Shown piece after piece: positions 7,921 through 12,829 of a stretch of 12,829 nt of DNA. Source of the DNA: JBAXPW01 sp037132015 (GTDB lineage Bacteria > Patescibacteriota > Microgenomatia > UBA1406 > GWC2-37-13); assembly GCA_037132015.1 (NCBI GenBank), contig JBAXPW010000035.1:1-12829 (forward strand), read 5' to 3'. A program made the position numbers and the translations under genes. Numbering within the stretch: the first letter of the stretch is position 1; each line of letters begins with the position of its first letter. The notes below the pieces were generated by a model. It saw only the letters and a program-made list of their open reading frames with translations. It was not told where the DNA came from and made no database searches.

Positions 7921-7993
7921 GTCGCTATCATCTAGAGGCCTAGGATACATGGTTCTCATCCATGATACACGGGTTCGAATCCCGTTAGCGACA
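7921..7993 (+). tRNA. tRNA-Glu (anticodon CTC)
   Basis: A full cloverleaf can be drawn. The acceptor stem GTCGCTA (7921-7927) pairs with TAGCGAC (7986-7992) over seven base pairs. The D arm has the AGAGGCCTAGGA layout typical of tRNA-Glu. The anticodon stem CATGG/CCATG encloses the loop TTCTCAT, with CTC at positions 34-36. The T arm is ACGGG-TTCGAAT-CCCGT. The anticodon reads GAG, hence glutamate, probably as a second isoacceptor beside a TTC tRNA elsewhere. The discriminator base at 7993 is A, whereas bacterial tRNA-Glu often has G. The 3' CCA is not encoded (ACCC follows), so it must be added after transcription. The gene is convergent with the DsbA-like gene. Confidence 0.95.
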
Positions 7994-8061
7994 CCCTTCT
8001 TTGACAATATTTTTGACAATCCTACATATTGTTTTTCAGTAATTCTGTTATGAATATAAAA

Positions 8062-8084
8062 AAACCGTCCTATTCGGACGGTTT
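8062..8084 (-). terminator. Intrinsic terminator of the DsbA-like gene, probably bidirectional
   Basis: AAACCGTCC (8062-8070) and GGACGGTTT (8076-8084) form a nine-base-pair stem with a five-base loop. On the minus strand the stem runs into seven T (A run at 8058-8064), a textbook rho-independent terminator beginning 17 bp after the DsbA-like stop. On the plus strand the stem ends in TTT followed by a broken T tract, so it may also stop the tRNA transcript, less efficiently. Confidence 0.85.
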
Positions 8085-8101
8085 ATAATTTAAATTTAAG
8101 C

Positions 8102-8947
8102 TTATTGAAATATTTTGTCCATCATGGCGAAAAATGCAGTATTTCCTTTTTGAGCACCTGCACATTCGGCAGATTCAGCAAGTTTTTGAGCACTTGCATG
8201 AAAGGGTAAAGGAAAATGTCTTATCATCCAGACCATATCAGAAGAATTTTCTGATGTGATACGTTTTACATCAGGATGTGCTTTTTTGCAATATGGACAT
8301 TCAAGATCATTATATTCTATCCATGCATATCGTGCATCTTTATTTCCTAGCCAACGTTCTGTATCAAAGTTTGGTTTTGCTACAGTAATACTCTTATATT
8401 CTTTTTGTGCGATTCCTTGTTTAAAGTTGGACAGTGCTATTTTAAGTTGGTCATATGGATATGCACCTTCAACTAATATTCCACTACCAGTTTGAGTATC
8501 GTAAATTACCATACTTGGAGTTGCTTGAATACCAGCACTCGTTCCTTCTGATTGTTGTGATTTAATATATTCCGCAGTTTTTCCTGAATCAAGACATTTT
8601 TTAAATTCGCCTTCATTTAATCCGAGTTCTTTCGCATAAGTATTTACATTGTCAAGAGGAGATGCTTGTTGAACAGCAGATTTTGTAGGCTGTACAGTTT
8701 GTGATCCTGCAAATATATTTAAACCCTGTATGTTTCCACCGGGAGTTCTTAAAAATAAATAGCCTGCAAAAAAGGATACTGCGACTAAAAGTATTACTAA
8801 TAATTTTGATGGAGATCCTTTTGCATATCTGTCATCTAACATCTGTAATAGTTCTGGTGAAATATTCTCAGGACCAAGAACAATAGGTTCCATTTTGTGC
8901 GAAATAGTTGGGGATTTGGTTATTTTTTTTGTGTTTAATGTTGGCAT
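8102..8947 (-). CDS. Membrane-anchored DsbA-like thiol oxidoreductase with halves in permuted order
   Basis: Numbered from the ATG at 8947 (281 residues). A polar cytoplasmic stretch (1-47) is followed by one membrane helix (about 48-66), so the rest should be extracellular. A linker follows, then residues 98-176, which look like the C-terminal half of a DsbA domain: YAKELGLNEGEFKKCLDSGK, then the cis-proline loop ATPSMVIYD (Thr143-Pro144) and the GAYPYDQLKIAL strand-helix. Next, about 189-281 look like the N-terminal half: LGNKDARYAWIEYNDLECPYC with the redox CPYC at 217-220, HFPLPFH at 244-250, ending at MMDKIF exactly where the other half should begin. Expected role: disulfide formation in exported proteins. 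An in-frame TTG at 8983 is rejected as the start because it lies inside the -35 box. The gene is 54 bp downstream of alaS but has its own promoter. Family clear; permutation inferred. Confidence 0.85.
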   Translation of the reverse strand: MPTLNTKKITKSPTISHKMEPIVLGPENISPELLQMLDDRYAKGSPSKLLVILLVAVSFFAGYLFLRTPGGNIQGLNIFAGSQTVQPTKSAVQQASPLDNVNTYAKELGLNEGEFKKCLDSGKTAEYIKSQQSEGTSAGIQATPSMVIYDTQTGSGILVEGAYPYDQLKIALSNFKQGIAQKEYKSITVAKPNFDTERWLGNKDARYAWIEYNDLECPYCKKAHPDVKRITSENSSDMVWMIRHFPLPFHASAQKLAESAECAGAQKGNTAFFAMMDKIFQ

Positions 8948-8954
8948 ACGCAAA

Positions 8955-8983
8955 ACTATAGCGCAAAAATATAAGAAAGTCAA
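8955..8983 (-). promoter_or_regulatory. Sigma70-type promoter of the DsbA-like gene
   Basis: On the minus strand TTGACT (8978-8983), a 17-bp spacer and TATAGT (8955-8960) match the consensus at five of six bases each, with ideal spacing. Seven bases separate the -10 box from the ATG at 8947, so transcription should start at or one base before the ATG. This decides the start codon, since the longer in-frame TTG coincides with the first bases of the -35 box. Confidence 0.75.
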
Positions 8984-9001
8984 CCTATATCTAAAATATT
9001 G

Positions 9002-10831
9002 TTATTGCGCGTATATTCTAAACAAATTTGAACCGATTTTTTCAAACTTTTTGATAGTTAGAGATCCAATATCCTTAGTATTTGATACATGAGGACCACC
9101 ACAAAATTCCTTAGAGTAGGCATTATTAATATCATTTCCAATATAATATACCTTTACAGTATCTGGATATTTTTCTTTAAAGAATGATTTTGCATTTATT
9201 TTTTCAGCTTCTTCTTTTGGCAATAATTTAAATGTTACAGGTAAGGCTAGAGATATTTTACTATTTATTACGCTTTCTATTTCTTTTAATTGATCTTGGG
9301 TGGGCTTTATATTAGTTTTAAAGTCAAAACGAAGACGTTCTCCAGTAATATTTGATCCTTCTTGTCTAACTTCATTTCCGAGTATATCATACAATGCTTG
9401 ATGAAGAAGGTGTGTCGCAGTATGATATTTAGTGGTTTGTTCAGAATTATCAGCGAGCCCACCTTTAAACATACCACTTGATGTTGTTTTGGAAAGCGAC
9501 TTATGCTTATTAAACTCGATTTCAAAGTCATTTTTACTAATTATTATGTTTTTTTCCTTAAATAATTCTTCAGTGAGTTCAAACGGGAAACCATAAGATT
9601 GGTATAAATCAAAGGCGCTTTTTCCATCTATTGAATCCATTTTTTCGATTATTTTAAGTCCATGATCAAGGCTCTTGCTGAATCTTGCAATTTCATCAGC
9701 GATAATTTGTTTAATGTGTGGTCCGTCTTTTTCGATATCAAAATATATTCCTTCATATGTTTTTAAAACTCCGTTGCCTATTTCGATTAATCCATCCATA
9801 GATCCTGAAAGGAATTTCATTTTTACAGAGGCTCTTCTAAGAAGTCTGCGCAAGACATACCCTTGTTCTTTATTTGAAGGAATAACACCATCATAAATCA
9901 AAAATACACTTGCTTTAATGTGATCAGTGATGATTCTCATTGAAGCTTGATATCTTGGATCGGAGTATGATTTGTTAGTTGATTTTTCTATTGTTTTAAT
10001 TATGTCTATATAAAGGTCAGTTAAAAAGATATCGGGCATATTATTAACTGATGCGATAAGTCTTTCAAAACCACCTCCAAAGTCAACATTTTTTTGTGGT
10101 AACTCCTTAAATTTATCAGCCGAGATTTTGATATATTGCATAAACACATTATTTCCAATTTCTACAAATCGTCCACAATCACAATTTGGATGGCATTTTT
10201 CATTTTTGTATTGAGAATTTTCATGGAATTTATGCTCTATTCCAAAATCAAAAAATACTTCACTGTCTGGACCGCCCGGTTCTCCGATAGGCATATTTTC
10301 GGGTGCACCAGCTCTTGACCACCAGTTTTTTTTCACATCGTATGAGAAGATTCGCTCACCTTCTTTTGCGACTATTCCCTTTTCTTGAAACAATAATTTC
10401 CAGATTTCTATACTTTCAGTATCTTTTGGAATGTCTTTATTTCCTTCAAATATACTTACATATAATTTGTGTGGATCAAGACCGATCCCTTCGTTGGGAT
10501 CCGTAAGGAGTGTGAAAAAATATCGTAATTGCTCCTTTTTAAAGTAGTCTCCAAGAGACCAATTACCAAACATTTCAAAGGAAGTTGTGTGTCTATTATC
10601 TCCAATTTCTTCAATATCCATTGCACGAAGACATCTTTGTATGTTGAAAATACGTGTTCCAAGTGGGTGAATTTCACCTAAAAGATAGGGAACAAGTGGT
10701 TGCATTCCTGAACCAGTAAATAAAGTAGTAGAATCCCCTTGAGGAACGAGTGAAATTTGGGGAGTTTCTTTGTGATTTTGTTTTTCCCAAAACGATATAA
10801 TTTTATTTCGGACTTGTCGATGTGTTAACAT
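9002..10831 (-). CDS. alaS: Alanyl-tRNA synthetase, short form
   Basis: Charges tRNA-Ala with alanine and clears mischarged Ser/Gly-tRNA. 609 residues against about 875 in E. coli. The class II catalytic core (about 1-250) has TSFEMFGNWSLGDYF at 83-97 (motif 2) and GGGFERL at 252-258 (motif 3). A Cys/His cluster (KCHPNCDCG, 212-220) is inserted between them. The helical tRNA-recognition region follows. The editing domain retains its metal site: His470 and His474 in HTATHLLH, and Cys577 and His581 in CGGPH. The chain ends about 30 residues after that motif, so the coiled-coil oligomerisation segment and C-Ala domain are missing. The stop is genuine, since the next gene's promoter follows at once. 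Short AlaRS forms are known in reduced bacteria. It probably acts as a monomer with editing intact (inferred). Confidence 0.95.
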   Translation of the reverse strand: MLTHRQVRNKIISFWEKQNHKETPQISLVPQGDSTTLFTGSGMQPLVPYLLGEIHPLGTRIFNIQRCLRAMDIEEIGDNRHTTSFEMFGNWSLGDYFKKEQLRYFFTLLTDPNEGIGLDPHKLYVSIFEGNKDIPKDTESIEIWKLLFQEKGIVAKEGERIFSYDVKKNWWSRAGAPENMPIGEPGGPDSEVFFDFGIEHKFHENSQYKNEKCHPNCDCGRFVEIGNNVFMQYIKISADKFKELPQKNVDFGGGFERLIASVNNMPDIFLTDLYIDIIKTIEKSTNKSYSDPRYQASMRIITDHIKASVFLIYDGVIPSNKEQGYVLRRLLRRASVKMKFLSGSMDGLIEIGNGVLKTYEGIYFDIEKDGPHIKQIIADEIARFSKSLDHGLKIIEKMDSIDGKSAFDLYQSYGFPFELTEELFKEKNIIISKNDFEIEFNKHKSLSKTTSSGMFKGGLADNSEQTTKYHTATHLLHQALYDILGNEVRQEGSNITGERLRFDFKTNIKPTQDQLKEIESVINSKISLALPVTFKLLPKEEAEKINAKSFFKEKYPDTVKVYYIGNDINNAYSKEFCGGPHVSNTKDIGSLTIKKFEKIGSNLFRIYAQ

Positions 10832-10839
10832 AATGTAGA

Positions 10840-10869
10840 ATTATACATTGATTACTACTCAATTTGCAA
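10840..10869 (-). promoter_or_regulatory. Candidate promoter of alaS
   Basis: On the minus strand TTGCAA (10864-10869), an 18-bp spacer and a perfect TATAAT (10840-10845), with eight bases between the -10 box and the ATG at 10831. The expected transcript has only one to three untranslated bases. No Shine-Dalgarno is present in the gap. Confidence 0.6.
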
Positions 10870-10912
10870 AACAAGTTTGTTAAATTAGTATATGAAGAAT
10901 TATGTATATTTG

Positions 10913-10918
10913 TATAAA
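10913..10918 (+). promoter_or_regulatory. Possible -10 box for the NAD(P)H-hydrate dehydratase gene
   Basis: TATAAA lies five bases before the ATG at 10924 on the plus strand, in the 92-bp divergent gap shared with alaS. No good -35 is found 16-18 bp upstream. An alternative pair is TTGTTA (10877-10882) with TATGTA (10901-10906) at 18 bp. Assignment is uncertain, but the divergent layout requires a promoter here. Confidence 0.35.
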
Positions 10919-10923
10919 AAATC

Positions 10924-11847
10924 ATGACATACACACTCATACAAACGTCAAATCATCATCTTTGTTCACAGACCTTAAAGCAACTTGAGATATCAAAAAA
11001 AATTTCTCATAAAGGCGACAATGGAAAAGTATTAATTATTGGTGGTTCCACACTATTTCATGCGCCTCCGATATGGTCAGCTGAAACTGTTTCACACTTT
11101 GCAGATATGGTACATTTATCATCGACTTCTGAAAATATTCAGCTCATCCATGATATGAAAGTATCTTTTAGAAATGGTATTGTGATACCTCATGCAAAGA
11201 TTGAGGAATATCTTAAAGAAGATGATGTGATATTAATTGGTCCCGGCATGGTGCGAGGAGCGATAAATAAGGATATTCAAGTAAATGATTTTGGAGAAGT
11301 ATTGAAGATTAATGATGAATCGATGTTTACTCGAGTACTTACACAATATGTACTTACGAAATATCCGATGAAAAGGTTTGTATTAGATGCTGGAGCTCTT
11401 CAAATGATGGATAATGAATGGTTGATAAATATGCAATACAAAGTTGTTATTACGCCTCATATTGAAGAATTTCATACACTATTTGGTATAGATCTGTCAG
11501 ATATTTCTATTGATGGAAAAGTGAATATAATTGAAAAAACTGCTCAAAAGTATAATGTAGTTATTTTACTCAAGGCTGTTTCAGATGTTATTTCTGATGG
11601 TGAAAAAACATATGTTGTCGAGGGAGGAAATCAGGGGCTTACAAAAGGTGGAACAGGAGATATTTTGGCGGGACTTACAGCTTCATTCTATGCAAAAAAT
11701 AATCCAGTACTATCTGCAATTTCTGCTTCAATAGTGATTAAGTCAACTGCTGATGAGTTATTCTTATCTCAGGGTTATTGGTATAATAATGATGATGTAC
11801 TTCATAAATTGTCGGCAATCTTAAAAAAAATTGTTTATAATGAATAA
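10924..11847 (+). CDS. nnrD: ADP/ATP-dependent NAD(P)H-hydrate dehydratase
   Basis: Repairs hydrated NADH and NADPH by nucleotide-dependent dehydration. This is the YjeF C-terminal, ribokinase-like domain on its own: 307 residues with no YjeF_N epimerase domain attached. Motifs: SHKGDNGKVLIIGGS at 28-42 (the family's KG..G.v.v.gGS), GPGM at 106-109, LDAGAL at 154-159, TPHIEEFHTLFG at 177-188, and GLTKGGTGDILAG at 238-250, with the catalytic Asp246 and anion hole. Residues about 109-135 form a long polar stretch after GPGM, longer than I expect for the family. The ATG start has a -10-like box five bases upstream and no Shine-Dalgarno. It is the first gene of the plus-strand run; the next reading frame begins within its last codons. 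Function fairly sure from motifs; the preferred phosphate donor cannot be read. Confidence 0.9.
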   Translation: MTYTLIQTSNHHLCSQTLKQLEISKKISHKGDNGKVLIIGGSTLFHAPPIWSAETVSHFADMVHLSSTSENIQLIHDMKVSFRNGIVIPHAKIEEYLKEDDVILIGPGMVRGAINKDIQVNDFGEVLKINDESMFTRVLTQYVLTKYPMKRFVLDAGALQMMDNEWLINMQYKVVITPHIEEFHTLFGIDLSDISIDGKVNIIEKTAQKYNVVILLKAVSDVISDGEKTYVVEGGNQGLTKGGTGDILAGLTASFYAKNNPVLSAISASIVIKSTADELFLSQGYWYNNDDVLHKLSAILKKIVYNE

Positions 11848-12283
11848 ATATATGAAAAAAGAAACTTTAATTGCGGTTATTCTTGGGATGTCGTTTGGAA
11901 TAGGAGTAGCTGTTTTTGTATTGATATCTAATCAAAAACAACAGTTTCAAAAAGCAAAATCGTTTTCTACTATTTTGAATGTTACTCCAACGGGCATAGC
12001 TCAGAATTTGAAATATGAACCTCTTGAAATATCTCAACCAGAGAATCAAAAAATTACTTCTGAAAAGACTGTAGTTATAAAGGGTAGAGCTAAGAAGGAT
12101 TCACTCCTTGTATTACAATCACCGATCAAAAATTCTGTGATTCGTACGGACGGAGAGGAATTTAGTGTTGATTTTCCTTTAGCTTTTGGAGAGAATGTGA
12201 TACAGATGACTGTATATCCTAAAAATAATAGAGATGCGATACAAGAAAAAGAGTTAATCGTTTATCAACTTGACGAACAATGA
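11840..12283 (+). CDS. Membrane-anchored protein with an Ig-like beta domain
   Basis: 147 residues from the ATG at 11840, which overlaps the nnrD stop; another ATG at 11852 would give 143. A short basic start is followed by a membrane helix (about 9-30) without a clear cleavage site, then a polar linker. Residues about 62-144 resemble the bacterial Ig-like fold of secreted proteins: TVVIKGRAKKDS, LVLQSPIKNSVIRTDGEEFSVDFPL, then FGENVIQMTVYPKN. The pattern 'v.G.a......v.....dG.F...v.l..G.N.i.v.a' is common in glucodextranase-B-like and similar domains. Likely role: extracellular binding or adhesion module; no enzyme motif is seen. The next gene overlaps by four bases (ATGA), so the two are translated together. 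The product is hypothetical, and the fold call rests on pattern only. Confidence 0.75.
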   Translation: MNKYMKKETLIAVILGMSFGIGVAVFVLISNQKQQFQKAKSFSTILNVTPTGIAQNLKYEPLEISQPENQKITSEKTVVIKGRAKKDSLLVLQSPIKNSVIRTDGEEFSVDFPLAFGENVIQMTVYPKNNRDAIQEKELIVYQLDEQ

Positions 12284-12829
12284 TGCGTAAAAATATTAGT
12301 GTATATATAATAAGTTTAATTGCTTTATCTGGTTTTTCTGGATCTGTGTACGCGCAAAAAATATCATCTCCATCAGCGAGTGTAGAAAAGCAAATCATAT
12401 CTATTAGTCCAACACCAGTTGAGGCAAAAGAAATTCAGGACCTTAAAGAACGCATTGCTACTAAGGTTGCTGAATTACGAAGGAAATCACCAAAGGGTAT
12501 ATCAGGATTAGTTGTTGAAATAAAGTCAAATAGTACATATCGTGTGAAGGCTTCCGATGACAATATTTATGATGTAAAAGTTGATGATACGTATGCAAAA
12601 ATTTATCAGGTAGCTGTTCCACAAAAAAAAGAGCTCAAATTTAATGATGTAAAGAAAAATGATTATGTTATTGTTACTGGTCCTCTACTTGATAAAACAA
12701 TAAATGCAAATTATGTATATGTTGATGAACAGTTTAAGGTAGATTCAGGAAAGATTGTTACAGTAAATAAAACTGACTTTTCAATAGATATTGTAACGAG
12801 TGAAAAAAATACAATCACTCTTGATATAG
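12280..12829 (+). CDS. Secreted protein with DUF5666-like beta repeats, partial (runs off the window)
   Basis: An open frame from ATGATG at 12280/12283 to the window edge, at least 183 codons with no stop. Residues 1-25 form a clear signal peptide: MMRKN, a hydrophobic core, and the cleavage motif VYA before QK. A Ser/Thr/Pro-rich stretch (28-45) and a short charged helix (46-65) follow. From about residue 68 there are beta-rich units: ISGLVVEIKSNSTYRVKA, then DVKKNDYVIVTGPLLDKTINANYVYV, and a second start at GKIVTVNKTDFSIDIVT. The recurring 'G.v..v....t..v' and 'd.k..D.V.v.G.....i.A..v' pattern resembles DUF5666-type repeats of exported proteins, function unknown. The four-base overlap with the preceding gene implies one operon. 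I would expect one or more further repeats beyond the edge. Confidence 0.75.
   Translation, partial: MMRKNISVYIISLIALSGFSGSVYAQKISSPSASVEKQIISISPTPVEAKEIQDLKERIATKVAELRRKSPKGISGLVVEIKSNSTYRVKASDDNIYDVKVDDTYAKIYQVAVPQKKELKFNDVKKNDYVIVTGPLLDKTINANYVYVDEQFKVDSGKIVTVNKTDFSIDIVTSEKNTITLDI

Noticed and set aside
7810..8053. Short open frames on both strands across the tRNA region
   Set aside because: They overlap the tRNA gene, have no family resemblance, and contain translated tRNA sequence.
11836..11841. TATAAT at the end of nnrD as a promoter for the Ig-like gene
   Set aside because: The only TTG-type -35 candidate is 21 bp away, and the gene overlap already explains expression through the operon.
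60..12829. Recoded TGA (as in Gracilibacteria or SR1)
   Set aside because: All recognised genes close normally, with no in-frame TGA needed, and TGA at 12281 serves as a stop in an ATGA overlap.
1..12829. CRISPR arrays, insertion sequences, integrase or phage genes
   Set aside because: No spaced direct-repeat array, transposase motif or terminal inverted repeats seen; the window is housekeeping and envelope genes.

Overview
The window is strongly AT-rich, compactly coded bacterial DNA. Its gene set suggests a small-genome bacterium of the Candidate Phyla Radiation (Patescibacteria) type. The clues are an IMP dehydrogenase without CBS domains, a short alanyl-tRNA synthetase without the usual C-terminal part, an archaeal-style class I lysyl-tRNA synthetase, near absence of Shine-Dalgarno sequences, and small anchored envelope proteins. 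The lineage is inferred from style, not from a marker gene. The code looks standard: TGA is used as a stop at 12281-12283, and TAA and TAG are also used.

Left part (60-7742, all minus strand; transcription runs from high to low coordinates): greA, a class I lysyl-tRNA synthetase fused to a B3/B4 domain, an adenosine-deaminase-family protein, guaB, guaA, and an unrecognised protein with a possible degenerate nucleotidyl-cyclase domain. Spacing is tight: 9 bp between greA and lysS, 37 bp before the deaminase, a 20-bp overlap into guaB, and a 1-bp stop/start overlap into guaA. Deaminase, guaB and guaA form a purine interconversion cassette leading from inosine or IMP through XMP to GMP. A good internal promoter sits in the lysS-deaminase gap.

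Middle (7743-8101): an intergenic stretch with a plus-strand tRNA-Glu(CTC), candidate promoters, and a strong hairpin terminator that closes the minus-strand gene to its right.

Right part: a membrane-anchored DsbA-like oxidoreductase (minus) whose two half-domains appear in swapped order, then alaS (minus). A 92-bp divergent region follows, and then a plus-strand run: an NAD(P)H-hydrate dehydratase, an anchored Ig-like-domain protein, and a secreted protein that runs off the window edge.

The observations most worth following are: (1) the apparent circular permutation of the DsbA-like protein; (2) promoters whose -10 boxes lie only 5-8 nt from start codons with no Shine-Dalgarno, implying leaderless mRNAs; (3) the LysRS-B3/B4 fusion; (4) altered active-site residues in the IMP dehydrogenase and deaminase; (5) a cyclase-like domain directly downstream of guaBA.
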